In this document: piece by piece, positions 1 through 8,345 of the stretch | Numbering within the stretch: the first letter of the stretch is position 1 | Layout of the letters: each line of letters opens with the position of its first letter | From: Verrucomicrobiaceae bacterium | GTDB taxonomy: Bacteria; Verrucomicrobiota; Verrucomicrobiia; Verrucomicrobiales; Verrucomicrobiaceae | DNA: 64,000 nucleotides | Assembly (NCBI GenBank): GCA_027490195.1 | Contig: JAIXYN010000060.1 | Span: forward strand, 80,410 to 144,409 | Direction: 5' to 3' | Notes under the pieces: model-generated | What the model saw: the letters and a program-made list of their open reading frames with translations, nothing else | The model's database searches: none | Told to the model about the DNA's origin: nothing | Translations under genes and position numbers: made by a program

Positions 1-53
1 CGGTGGCGCTGGCCAACAAGTACCTGGACGTTAAGGCTGGCGGACTGCTTTAA
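1..53 (+). CDS. C-terminal end of an upstream gene (partial)
   Basis: An open frame enters from the left edge and ends at a TAA at 51-53; its last residues read ALANKYLDVKAGGLL. Too little is visible to assign a family. It lies about 80 bases before the aminotransferase gene on the same strand, so it is probably the preceding member of the same sugar or glycan operon. That is inference from position only. Confidence 0.45.
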   Translation, partial: VALANKYLDVKAGGLL

Positions 54-134
54 ATCAAGCCTGCGCACAAGGTGGCGCCTTCCGCCACGTGTGGCGTTAT
101 TTGCGACAAGCTGGCCGTGGATGAAGGTGAAGGC

Positions 135-1265
135 ATGCCCAGCACAACCAACCACTGGTCTATGCTATACCCGCAGGCGGATCAGCAGCGTCATGCTTTG
201 GCGCTCGCCCGTGCGATAGAGCGCGTTTGTGCCAGTGGGAGCTATATTTTGGGTGCCGAGGTGGAAGCGTTTGAAGGCGAATTTGCCGCTTTTCTCGGCA
301 TCAATCAGGTGACTGGCGTGGCAAGCGGCACGGATGCGATCGAGTTGATTTTGCGGGCGCTGGGCATTGGAGCCGGGAGCAAGGTGGCGGTGCCGTCCTT
401 TGCCCCTTCAGCGGTGGCGGCAGGGGTGGCGCGTAGCGGCGCGGAACCTGAGTTTGCGGACATTGAGCCGGACACGTTCACGCTTTGTCCTGAGGCACTG
501 GCTGCCCTGCTGTGTTCTCCCCGGGGACGCGGTGTGAAGGCGGCCGTGGTGGTGCATTTGTACGGACATCCGGCGGACTGGGAAAGCTTGCAGCGTGTGG
601 CGGATGAGCACAGCATTGAGTTGATCGAGGACTGTGCGCAGGCGCACGGTGCCATGTGGCATGGCCGACCGGTAGGAACGCTAGGCAGGGCGGCGGCGTT
701 CAGCTTTTACCCGACGAAGAATCTGGCGGCTCTGGGAGATGCCGGTGCCGTGGCGACGAATGATGCTGAACTGGCGGAGCGCGTGCGCGAGATCCGTCAG
801 TACGGCTGGAAGGAGCGTTACGTCAGCGAGCATGCCGGGGTAAACAGCCGTCTGGATGAACTGCAGGCGGCGGTGCTGCGGGTCAAACTCGGAGCTCTGA
901 ATGAGAGCGTTTTGAAAAGGAGAAGGCTGGCTGCGGAATATGATGCCCGTTTGGTGGGCCACCGCGTGGTGGCTGCCCCCACCTTGAGGGGCGGGTGTGA
1001 GCATGCCTACCACCAGTATGTGGTGCGCTCAGAGCGGCGGGACGCGCTGATGCAGCATATGCAACGGGCGGGGATTCCTGTGGCGGCGCTTTATCCTTTG
1101 CCGCTGCACCGTCAGCCTGCTTTTGGCGGCGGCAAGGATATGCTGCGGGAGTCCGACCGGGCGGCGGCTGCGGTACTGTCTCTGCCCCTGCATCCCTACC
1201 TGTCTGAGGAAGCCTTGGCTGCCGTCTTTGAAGCCTTGAACCTTTTTGAACATGAAGGCCTCTGA
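135..1265 (+). CDS. DegT/DnrJ/EryC1/StrS family PLP-dependent sugar aminotransferase
   Basis: The protein (376 aa from this start) is a fold-type I aminotransferase of the family that transfers an amino group to nucleotide-linked keto-sugars. Visible family signatures are the cofactor-contacting Asp166 in IEDCAQAHGA and the Schiff-base lysine K195 in SFYPTKNLAALGD. Length fits the family. I chose the ATG at 135 because an AAGGTGAAGG stretch lies just upstream; a GTG at 72 would add 21 unconvincing residues. The FSFYPTKNL signature together with the cupin ketoisomerase at 2974-3426 resembles FdtB/QdtB partners making 3-amino-3,6-dideoxyhexoses, but substrate is inference. The 3' end overlaps the methyltransferase start by 14 bases, which suggests translational coupling. 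Confidence 0.9.
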   Translation: MPSTTNHWSMLYPQADQQRHALALARAIERVCASGSYILGAEVEAFEGEFAAFLGINQVTGVASGTDAIELILRALGIGAGSKVAVPSFAPSAVAAGVARSGAEPEFADIEPDTFTLCPEALAALLCSPRGRGVKAAVVVHLYGHPADWESLQRVADEHSIELIEDCAQAHGAMWHGRPVGTLGRAAAFSFYPTKNLAALGDAGAVATNDAELAERVREIRQYGWKERYVSEHAGVNSRLDELQAAVLRVKLGALNESVLKRRRLAAEYDARLVGHRVVAAPTLRGGCEHAYHQYVVRSERRDALMQHMQRAGIPVAALYPLPLHRQPAFGGGKDMLRESDRAAAAVLSLPLHPYLSEEALAAVFEALNLFEHEGL

Positions 1266-2031
1266 ATACGATCTCATGCGGGCGGTGGAGGACCACCACT
1301 GGTGGTATGGGGTATTGCGCAGCCAGGTGCAGCATGCGCTGGTGGGGCGGCTGCCAAAGCGTGGCCAGCTGCTGGATGCCGGATGCGGCACGGGCGGCAT
1401 GCTGGAGTATTTGCAGGGGCAGATCTGTGATCTGAATGGGGTGGGTGTGGATTCCGAGGAAGAGGCGGTACGGCACTGCCACTTGCGTGGCCTGGACAAC
1501 GTGCAGAGGGCGTCGGTAGAGGCGCTGCCGTATGCGGATGCAGCCTTTGATGCGGTGCTCAGCCTGGATGTGCTTTATCATGTCGGGGTGAGTGAAAATC
1601 GGGCGCTGGCGGAAATGGGCCGTGTGCTGGGTCCAGATGGCCTGCTGGTGCTAAACCTGCCTGCATTTGACGGCCTGCGTGGATCCCACGATGTGGCTGT
1701 CAGTGGTGCCAGGCGCTATGGCGCAAGTCAGGTGCGATCATTGCTCGAACATTCCAGTTTTGTGATTGAGATGATTCACTACTGGAATGCCTGGCTGTTT
1801 TTGCCGATGCTCATGTGGAGGCAGCTGAGTCGGATGAAGGCGAAGCAGGGGAAGGTGGGTTTATCGGACCTGAACATCACGCCTGACTGGATGAACACGC
1901 TGCTGAGTGGCCTAGGCAGAGTGGACGCGGGGTTGTGCCGGAAACTGTGCCTGCCGTTTGGCTCCTCCGTCTTTGCCGTCGCGCGAAAAGGGCGTCAATC
2001 AACCGGAGGAAAGCAGCATGGAAATGACTGA
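1252..2031 (+). CDS. class I SAM-dependent methyltransferase
   Basis: A 259-residue Rossmann-fold methyltransferase. Motif I is clear (LLDAGCGTGG, with Asp42), followed by an acidic strand end (GVGVDSEEEA) and the motif IV region (LSLDVLYHVG). The N-terminal HHWWYGVLR is common in methyltransferases found in glycan and lipid clusters. The ATG at 1252 is preferred over a TTG at 1246; both overlap the preceding aminotransferase. The 3' end overlaps the next glycosyltransferase start. The target could be a sugar, a lipid carrier or a glycan end; the sequence does not tell. Confidence 0.85.
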   Translation: MKASEYDLMRAVEDHHWWYGVLRSQVQHALVGRLPKRGQLLDAGCGTGGMLEYLQGQICDLNGVGVDSEEEAVRHCHLRGLDNVQRASVEALPYADAAFDAVLSLDVLYHVGVSENRALAEMGRVLGPDGLLVLNLPAFDGLRGSHDVAVSGARRYGASQVRSLLEHSSFVIEMIHYWNAWLFLPMLMWRQLSRMKAKQGKVGLSDLNITPDWMNTLLSGLGRVDAGLCRKLCLPFGSSVFAVARKGRQSTGGKQHGND

Positions 2032-2977
2032 AGCACTCCCAGAACTGAGCTTTGTGGTGCCGCTCTACAACACGGGGGAGGGGCTGCACCGGCTGCTCGA
2101 AGCCTTTCGTGCTTTGTCTCTGCCGGAAACCTGGGAGCTGGTGCTGGTGGATGACGGCAGTATGGATGGCTCGGCGGCTGTGGCGAGACGGGCGGTGGCA
2201 GAATTTCCCGCACCCGTGACGGTGGTGGAACTGGCTCGCAATTTTGGTGAACATGCCGCCGTGCTGGAAGGCTACCGGCATGCGCGTGGTGAATTCGTGG
2301 TGAACCTGGATGATGACCTGCAAAATCCCCCATTTGAAGCCGTCAAACTGGTGCGTCACCTGCGTGAGTCGGACGCTGAAGTGGTCTATTCGCGGTATGT
2401 GGACAAGAAACACCATTGGGCGCGCAATGTGGCCAGCTGGCTAGTGAACTGCTGCGCGACTTTTCTGCTCGGCAAGCCGCATGATCTTTACCTCTCAAGC
2501 TTTCGGGCACTGCGCCGCGAACTGGTGGCTCGGATTGTGATGTATCGTGGTCCCTATCCTTATGTGGATGGGCTGATTCTCGGTGCCACCAACCGCATCG
2601 CCACACTGGAGGTGGAGCATATCGAGCGTCAGGGCGGGCAGAGCGGCTACACCTTGCGAAAGCTGATCCGGCTGGCGATGAGCCTGTTGTTTGATTTTAG
2701 CGTCATGCCGCTGCGCATTACCAGCGTGCTGGGCGTGCTGCTATGCGCGCTGGGGGCATTGATTCTGGCGGAAGTAGTGCTTGAAACTCTTTTCGTGGGG
2801 CAGCGGCAGCTTGGCTGGGGTTCGCTGATGGGGGCGCTGGCCGTTTTCAGCGGTGCGCAGCTACTGATGCTGGGCCTCATCGGTGAATATGTCGGGCGCG
2901 CGTTTCTGACCGTTTCCGGCAAGCCGCAGTCTCTGGTGCGCACTTTGACAAACCACGTGATGCCTCCGTCCCCATGA
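2018..2977 (+). CDS. family 2 glycosyltransferase, polyprenyl-phosphate sugar transferase type
   Basis: A 319-residue GT2 enzyme with a GT-A domain and two C-terminal membrane helices, the layout of DPM1/ArnC/GtrB proteins that load a sugar onto a polyprenyl phosphate at the inner face of the membrane. Seen are the nucleotide-binding LVDDGSMDG (Asp45-Asp46) and the metal site DDDLQNP (Asp98-Asp100). Helices occupy about residues 230-255 and 270-295. The ATG at 2018 follows a strong GGAGGA ribosome site, which decides the start. It overlaps the methyltransferase by 14 bases and the following cupin gene by 4. It most likely acts on the same glycan as its neighbours. Confidence 0.88.
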   Translation: MEMTEALPELSFVVPLYNTGEGLHRLLEAFRALSLPETWELVLVDDGSMDGSAAVARRAVAEFPAPVTVVELARNFGEHAAVLEGYRHARGEFVVNLDDDLQNPPFEAVKLVRHLRESDAEVVYSRYVDKKHHWARNVASWLVNCCATFLLGKPHDLYLSSFRALRRELVARIVMYRGPYPYVDGLILGATNRIATLEVEHIERQGGQSGYTLRKLIRLAMSLLFDFSVMPLRITSVLGVLLCALGALILAEVVLETLFVGQRQLGWGSLMGALAVFSGAQLLMLGLIGEYVGRAFLTVSGKPQSLVRTLTNHVMPPSP

Positions 2978-3426
2978 TCCACGAGACCACCATTAAAAGC
3001 TGCTCTGTGCGCGGTGTGCATCTGTTTGAGATGCGCCATGTGGAGGACGCTATGCGTGGCAATCTCACGGCGCTGGAGTTTAGCAAGGATCTGCCTTTCG
3101 TCGCGCAGCGCATTTTTCTGACCTACGGCATCCCTTCGCTAAGCACGCGCGGAGAGCACGCCCACCGGCTGTGCGAGCAGTTCCTCGTCTGCGTGCATGG
3201 TGAGTGCCATCTGCGCGTGGATGATGGTGAAAACAGCGAGGAGTTCTGCCTGAACCGTCCCACCTTTGGAGTGCTGGTGCCGCCCATGGTGTGGGCACAG
3301 GAGCATCTGCATTCAACGGATTCGGTACTGATGGTGCTGGCCTCACGCCCCTATGAGGCGGCGGATTACATACGTGATTACAATGAGTTCACGTGTATGG
3401 TGAAAGGATGGATAACGACGCCATGA
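2974..3426 (+). CDS. FdtA/QdtA-like sugar 3,4-ketoisomerase (cupin)
   Basis: A 150-residue single-cupin protein matching the FdtA/QdtA/WxcM-like family, which isomerises dTDP-4-keto-6-deoxyglucose to the 3-keto sugar before transamination. Recognisable elements are the cupin metal/active-site strand with RGEHAHRLCEQF and the later VLVPPMVWAQ, where family members carry the substrate-binding aromatic stretch. The ATG overlaps the preceding TGA (ATGA), so translation is coupled. Its presence beside a DegT aminotransferase suggests synthesis of a 3-amino-3,6-dideoxyhexose for surface glycan. Which stereochemistry is made cannot be read from sequence. Confidence 0.82.
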   Translation: MIHETTIKSCSVRGVHLFEMRHVEDAMRGNLTALEFSKDLPFVAQRIFLTYGIPSLSTRGEHAHRLCEQFLVCVHGECHLRVDDGENSEEFCLNRPTFGVLVPPMVWAQEHLHSTDSVLMVLASRPYEAADYIRDYNEFTCMVKGWITTP

Positions 3427-4541
3427 ATGCCAGCACGGCCATAGCCGCTTATAAGCCGGAAACGGAGGCAAGGGTGACGCGTCTGTGGGTGGCGGCCACG
3501 GACGTGATGCGTAGCCAGTCCATCTGGCTCACGATTGGCGTGATGATCATTTTGACGCTGCTCATCGGCTGGCTGGATTACATCACAGGCTTTGAGGTGA
3601 CGATGTTTATTTTTTACGGCATCCCTATTTTTCTGTCGGTGTGGTGGGCGGGAAACAGGATGGGGCTTTTAATCGCATTGCTGTCAGGCGTGGTGTGGTG
3701 GCTGGCAAACATGAATACGAATCCCTATGAGACCCAGATAGGCTTCGCCTGGGCTCTTTTTAACAGGCAGGTTTATCTCTGGCTGGTGGTCTTTGCCGTC
3801 ACCGCGCTGCGCAACAAGCAGGAGTCGGACGCAGCGCGTATCCAAATGCTGGAGGAGCGGCGCCAGCTGGAAAAGGACATTGTAAGTGTCAGCGAGCATG
3901 AGCAGCAGCGCATCGGTCAGGATTTACACGACGGCATCTGCCAGCAGCTGGCGGCGATCAGTTGCGCGGCGCGTGTGCTGGCGGAGGAACTGCAGGCGCA
4001 GGGATTCCAGTCTGCGAATGACGCCAGCTTGATCGAAGGATCCCTAAGTCAGGTGGTGATGGAGGCGCGCAATCTTGCACGTGGCATCTTTCCGGTGCAT
4101 GTGGACCGCAGCGGACTGGCGGCGGCGCTGAAGGATCTGGGAAAAATAATGAGCCGTCTAACCGGCATCCCCATCGTGGTAAACGACTGTGTGGATGTGC
4201 CGCTGGATGCTCCGGAAGTCTCCATGAATCTCTACCGCATCGCCCAGGAAGCCATGGCCAATGCGGTCAAGCACAGCAGCGCGACGGAGATTCGCGTGAC
4301 GATGAAGATCGAGGAAGAAATGCTGGAACTGCGGGTGGAGGACAATGGCAAAGGCATGCCGCCCACCTCAGGTACACGCAGCGACGGAATGGGGCTGCGC
4401 ACGATGCACTACCGTGCGCAGGCGCTGCAGGCCGTGCTGGCCATCGAGCAACTCTCCCTTGGCGGAACTTTGGTGAGCTGCCGCGTGCAGATGAAAGATC
4501 TCAAACAACTCAAACTTCTCAACGACCATGAAGAAAACTGA
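3423..4541 (+). CDS. membrane sensor histidine kinase, NarX/DesK-type (HisKA_3)
   Basis: A 372-residue kinase. Three to four membrane helices fill residues about 35-125 with no large periplasmic domain, so it may sense a membrane or small-molecule signal. The dimerisation/phospho-acceptor motif is QDLHDGICQQL with His169; the HATPase_c domain shows NAVKHSS (N box), VEDNGKGMP and GMGLRTMHYRA. The ATG at 3423 forms ATGA with the stop of the ketoisomerase; GTG 3393 or ATG 3408 are alternatives. It overlaps the regulator at 4528 by 14 bases, so the two form one two-component pair. It is a close paralogue of the kinase at 12645-13751, with the helix and H-box regions aligning without gaps. Confidence 0.9.
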   Translation: MNASTAIAAYKPETEARVTRLWVAATDVMRSQSIWLTIGVMIILTLLIGWLDYITGFEVTMFIFYGIPIFLSVWWAGNRMGLLIALLSGVVWWLANMNTNPYETQIGFAWALFNRQVYLWLVVFAVTALRNKQESDAARIQMLEERRQLEKDIVSVSEHEQQRIGQDLHDGICQQLAAISCAARVLAEELQAQGFQSANDASLIEGSLSQVVMEARNLARGIFPVHVDRSGLAAALKDLGKIMSRLTGIPIVVNDCVDVPLDAPEVSMNLYRIAQEAMANAVKHSSATEIRVTMKIEEEMLELRVEDNGKGMPPTSGTRSDGMGLRTMHYRAQALQAVLAIEQLSLGGTLVSCRVQMKDLKQLKLLNDHEEN

Positions 4542-5205
4542 AATGAAAGCAGCGAACAGTTACAAGGTTCTCCTTGTCGAAGATCACCCCATGTTCCGCG
4601 AGCATCTGGGGCAGCTCATTGATCGTGAGCTTGGCATGTCCATCTGCGGTGAGGCAAACAACATTCGTGACGCCATGCGTCTGATCCTGGAGACCAAGCC
4701 TGACATTGCCATTGTGGACATCACCCTGCAAGGCTCAAGCGGGCTGGAGCTGCTGAAAGACATCAAGGCGCAGGAGCTGGACATCAATGTGCTCGTACTG
4801 TCCATGCATGATGAGGAGCTATACGCCGAGCGTGCCCTGCGAGCCGGTGCCAAGGGCTACATCACCAAAAACGAAGCCTCCACAGAGGTGATCGAGGCGA
4901 TCCGCTGCGTCATGAAAGGCGATGTGTATGCCAGCCGACAGATGACGTCAAAGCTGCTGGAGCGCATGACGCAGAAACGCAGCAACACCGAACTGGCCGG
5001 GATGGAAACGCTGGCGGACCGCGAACTGGAGGTCTTTCAAATGCTTGGCCGCGGCAAGAGCACGCGCGAGATCGCCCAGTCCCTTAACTTGGGGGAATCG
5101 ACGGTGGAAACCTACCGTGCCCGAATCAAAGAAAAATTACAGCTGCGCAGTGCCGCCGAGCTGTATCTGCGTGCCGGACAATGGGTGCGTGATCATGGTG
5201 CCTGA
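4528..5205 (+). CDS. NarL/FixJ-family response regulator
   Basis: A 225-residue regulator with an N-terminal receiver (acidic pair in LLVEDHP, phospho-acceptor Asp64 in AIVDITLQG, switch Ser in VLSMHD, conserved Lys in GYITKNEA) and a C-terminal LuxR-type helix-turn-helix (LADRELEVFQMLGRGKS then ESTVETYRARIKEKL). It is the cognate partner of the kinase encoded immediately upstream with 14 bases of overlap. Targets are unknown; the adjacent glycan operon is a natural candidate but this is inference. Confidence 0.93.
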   Translation: MKKTEMKAANSYKVLLVEDHPMFREHLGQLIDRELGMSICGEANNIRDAMRLILETKPDIAIVDITLQGSSGLELLKDIKAQELDINVLVLSMHDEELYAERALRAGAKGYITKNEASTEVIEAIRCVMKGDVYASRQMTSKLLERMTQKRSNTELAGMETLADRELEVFQMLGRGKSTREIAQSLNLGESTVETYRARIKEKLQLRSAAELYLRAGQWVRDHGA

Positions 5206-5232
5206 CCGCAGGAATGTGTGGCTGCTTTAGCG

Positions 5233-5255
5233 CCTGTGGTGTCCGACGCCACAGG
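5233..5255 (+). terminator. hairpin after the response regulator
   Basis: CCTGTGG at 5233-5239 pairs perfectly with CCACAGG at 5249-5255 across a 9-base loop, 28 bases after the regulator stop. There is no long T run, so termination is plausible but not certain. The hairpin also argues against the upstream ATG at 5258 as start of the next gene. Confidence 0.4.
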
Positions 5256-5320
5256 GCATGTCATTTGCTGAAAAGCGGCGTTTCAAGGCAAAGTGCAATT
5301 CAGAATTAATCACTAACGCC

Positions 5321-7303
5321 ATGTCAAAACACAGACGCAGCAAATATACCAAGGGCAAAGCCGCGACGCGCCCAGTCGTGAATCCGCCCGCTTTTGCCGC
5401 AGCACCTCTGAAAGCACCTGCTCTGGCGGAGCTGACGGCTGCTGAGGCTCCATGTGCATCCAGTCTTTGGGTTCACGCTGCTCTTTCCGTCTTGTTGATG
5501 GGCCTTTGTGCCGGTCTTTACGTCTGGACCGCCGATTTTCCCATGGCGTTCGACGACGAGCCTTACCTGAAAAGCAATCCGTTATTCCTTAATGGCGGCA
5601 CCTTTGACTACCTGAAGGACTTCAACGAGTTCGTGACTCGTCCCTTGAGAATGGGTTCCGATCCCGATTACGCCGTCAATGCCGTCCTGCGTCCGATTGC
5701 CTATGCGAGTTTTCGCATGAACTACCAGATGGATGCATTCAATCCGCACTGGTACCGGCTGGTCAATGTCGCGATCCATGCATTGAATGCGATCCTGATT
5801 TATGCGCTGGTGACGGTGCTGCTGCGTCGTTCGAAGCTGGCCGCCAATTTGCAGCGTAGTTCGGTGCTGTTTATCTCCGCGACTGCGGCTCTGCTGTTTG
5901 CGGCCCATCCGCTTGCGACGGAATCAGTGACCTACATTATCCAGCGCTTCACCTCGCTGGGGGCGCTATTTTCTCTCCTGAGTTTGTGTCTGTATTTCGC
6001 CTCATCCTCGATGCAGTCCAGGGCGGGCAGGTGGCTGCTGCGTGGCTGTGCGGTGGTAGCGGTGCTGCTGGCCATGCAGACGAAGGAGGATGCCTTCATG
6101 GTCCCCTTGCTGACGGTTGTGCTGGACTGGCTAGTGATTGGCACGCGGCTGCGGGCGGCGCTCATCAGGGCGCTTCCGCTGCTGCTGTGCATGCCAGTCA
6201 TTCCAGTCCTGGTGCTTATGATGGCGTCAGCGCATCATGGAGGGTTTGATTTCAATGCCGCCATAAACATCGTGAACTCACGCGATGCGCCGCTGAGTCA
6301 CTGGCAGTACTTCGTGACCGAACTGACGGTGATGACCCACTACCTACGGCAGATCTTCTGGCCCAAGGGTATGAATCTCGATCCTGAATGGCCGCTTTAT
6401 GGCTCGCTCTTTCAGGGGCCTGTGTTGCTGGCCCTTGCCGTGCTGAGCGGAATGGTTCTGGCAGCATGGGGACTGGTCCGCTGGTTCCGTGGGGACGTGC
6501 GCTTTGTTTTGGGGTTTGCTTGTGTGTGCTGGTTTTTCATCACCATTTCGGTATCCTCAGGTCTGGTGCCGCTGCCGGACTTGGTGGCGGAGCACCGTTC
6601 CTACCTGCCATCCATCGGCATATTTATTCTGGTAGCATGTCTGCTGGACTGGCTGCGAAGCAGCACCAGCGGCATTCGCGCGCGCATGCTGCGGGTGGTG
6701 ATTCCGGTGTTCACCCTCCTCTGTGTGGTGGCTCTCTCATGGAAAACTTGCATTCGGAACGATGTGTGGCGGACGACTGAAAGACTTTGGGAGGACACGG
6801 TGGCCAAAAGTCCGGGCAAATACCGAACCTGGGGAAATTTGGGAGCAGCCTACTCCAATGCCGGGAAGAATGAAGAGGCGGTGCACTGCTTCCGCGAGGC
6901 GTTGAAAGTCGAGCCTCGCTTTCAAAACGGACTGCTTAATCTTTCCAACTCACTGCTCAGGCTCAACCGCCCCAAGGAGGCGCTCGATACCACACTGCAA
7001 CTCATCAACATCGATAAGAGTGCCACCAGCAAGCAGCCGGTTGCATATACTCTGGGCCTGAGCCTCGCAGGGGTGGGCAGGTACGATGAAGCCGTTTCCG
7101 TCTTCCTGGACATCCTGGCCACCATGCCGGAAGATCCGCAGACGAACAAGGCTCTGGGGCTGGTCTATTACCATACCGGTCTGCCACATCGGGCGCTGGA
7201 TCATTATCAACTCGTCGCGCGCCTCCAGCCGGAGGACCCCCATATTCATAAGCTTATTGAGGCGGCGGAACTCGCCATGGCTGCCAAAGGCAGGCCGCAG
7301 TGA
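5321..7303 (+). CDS. TMTC-like multi-pass membrane protein with C-terminal TPR repeats
   Basis: About 660 residues. After a basic N-terminus come roughly ten or more hydrophobic segments (about residues 45-500). The first extracytoplasmic loop contains FDDEPYLKSNP and the following LRPIAYASFRMNY, which resembles the acidic first loop of TMTC/protein O-mannosyltransferase-like GT-C proteins. The C-terminal part (about 505-650) has TPR-type repeats such as GKYRTWGNLGAAYSNAG and YDEAVSVFLDILATMPEDP. I chose the ATG at 5321 (MSKHRRSKY); an ATG at 5258 would extend it by 21 residues over a hairpin. A role in protein or envelope glycosylation is inferred from the fold. Convergent with the WD40 gene. 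Confidence 0.75.
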   Translation: MSKHRRSKYTKGKAATRPVVNPPAFAAAPLKAPALAELTAAEAPCASSLWVHAALSVLLMGLCAGLYVWTADFPMAFDDEPYLKSNPLFLNGGTFDYLKDFNEFVTRPLRMGSDPDYAVNAVLRPIAYASFRMNYQMDAFNPHWYRLVNVAIHALNAILIYALVTVLLRRSKLAANLQRSSVLFISATAALLFAAHPLATESVTYIIQRFTSLGALFSLLSLCLYFASSSMQSRAGRWLLRGCAVVAVLLAMQTKEDAFMVPLLTVVLDWLVIGTRLRAALIRALPLLLCMPVIPVLVLMMASAHHGGFDFNAAINIVNSRDAPLSHWQYFVTELTVMTHYLRQIFWPKGMNLDPEWPLYGSLFQGPVLLALAVLSGMVLAAWGLVRWFRGDVRFVLGFACVCWFFITISVSSGLVPLPDLVAEHRSYLPSIGIFILVACLLDWLRSSTSGIRARMLRVVIPVFTLLCVVALSWKTCIRNDVWRTTERLWEDTVAKSPGKYRTWGNLGAAYSNAGKNEEAVHCFREALKVEPRFQNGLLNLSNSLLRLNRPKEALDTTLQLINIDKSATSKQPVAYTLGLSLAGVGRYDEAVSVFLDILATMPEDPQTNKALGLVYYHTGLPHRALDHYQLVARLQPEDPHIHKLIEAAELAMAAKGRPQ

Positions 7304-7322
7304 TGCGGAGTTGACTGGAGCC

Positions 7323-8345
7323 TCAGATTTCGAACAGGTGCAGCGGCGAACTGTTCGTCTTGTATTCACCATTCTTGCCAAGGCTGCGGCCGTTGCCATT
7401 GCTGTCCCGATTGGTGGAGGCGACCACGAAATGGCTGGCGTCCGGATGCAGCGCCAGCGCGTGGCAGTTTGCCATTTTGGTATTCACATGGAACGGTTCT
7501 TTGTCCCCCGGATTCACTAGGATCAGCATGCCGCTGCCTGGGGCACCTGAGGTCACTGCCATGAGATGTCCTTGGGGATGCTGCACGAGATCATGAATGA
7601 AGCCTTCTTTGTTCGCGCCGTGAGTGAATGTTTGAGTGAGCCTGCCACTGGCGAAGTCGAAGTGCAGGATGGTAGGGATGCTTTGCGGTGTGGCTCCGTT
7701 TTGGGGCGTGGTGCCGGCGGCGAGAAGTGTTTTGCCTCCGTCGATGAACAGCAGCGTGCGCAGGCCGCCGAGATCCTGAATGCGGTCGAGCTTGTAGAGC
7801 AAAGAGGCATCGAGTGTGCGGTGCGCCTTTTTCAAATCTCGATCCATGACCACCAAGCGTCCTCGCATGTCGCCAAACACGACATGCTGGCCATCGGGCG
7901 AAAAGGTCAGCGCATAGACGTCTTCACCAGCAGGGTGTTCGTTCAGTTTTTTACCGGTCGCAGCATCCCACAAGCACACGAACTGATCTTTGCCGCAGGT
8001 CGCGATGCGACTGGCGTCCGGTGACACGGCGATCTGGCGCAGCCACCCATCATGTGCGGATTCGTGCTGCCAGAGTGTATTCTCGCCCTCAGAGCAGCGC
8101 AGGTGGCCCCAGGAGTCGGCGCAGAACAGGCGCGGCAGTTTCGAATGCCATGCAATGGCTGTGCTGTAGCCGTGGAATCCGTCGAGCGGTGGCAGAGGTG
8201 TCAATGTCTTGCCGTCAAACTGCCAGCGACGCACCAGTGGCTCATAGCCTGCGGTCGCAAGCACGCCACCATCGCTGCTGAACCGCGCGGCGGAGATCTG
8301 ATGTTCGCTTTTGATTTCAGCGATCTGTTTGGGTTCGAGGCTCAT
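7323..8345 (-). CDS. WD40 repeat protein
   Basis: A 340-residue beta-propeller protein without a signal peptide. WD40-type repeats can be read, for example ISAARFSSDGGVLATAGYE, RQIAVSPDASRIATCGKD followed by CLWDAATGKKL, and YALTFSPDGQHVVFGDM. Its ATG overlaps the stop of the DUF1501 gene by one base (TGATG), so it is the third gene of the DUF1549-DUF1501-WD40 operon. In Planctomycetes and Verrucomicrobia such trios are frequent and their role is not known. It may act as a scaffold for the exported partners or be independent; no catalytic residues are evident. Confidence 0.85.
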   Translation of the reverse strand: MSLEPKQIAEIKSEHQISAARFSSDGGVLATAGYEPLVRRWQFDGKTLTPLPPLDGFHGYSTAIAWHSKLPRLFCADSWGHLRCSEGENTLWQHESAHDGWLRQIAVSPDASRIATCGKDQFVCLWDAATGKKLNEHPAGEDVYALTFSPDGQHVVFGDMRGRLVVMDRDLKKAHRTLDASLLYKLDRIQDLGGLRTLLFIDGGKTLLAAGTTPQNGATPQSIPTILHFDFASGRLTQTFTHGANKEGFIHDLVQHPQGHLMAVTSGAPGSGMLILVNPGDKEPFHVNTKMANCHALALHPDASHFVVASTNRDSNGNGRSLGKNGEYKTNSSPLHLFEI

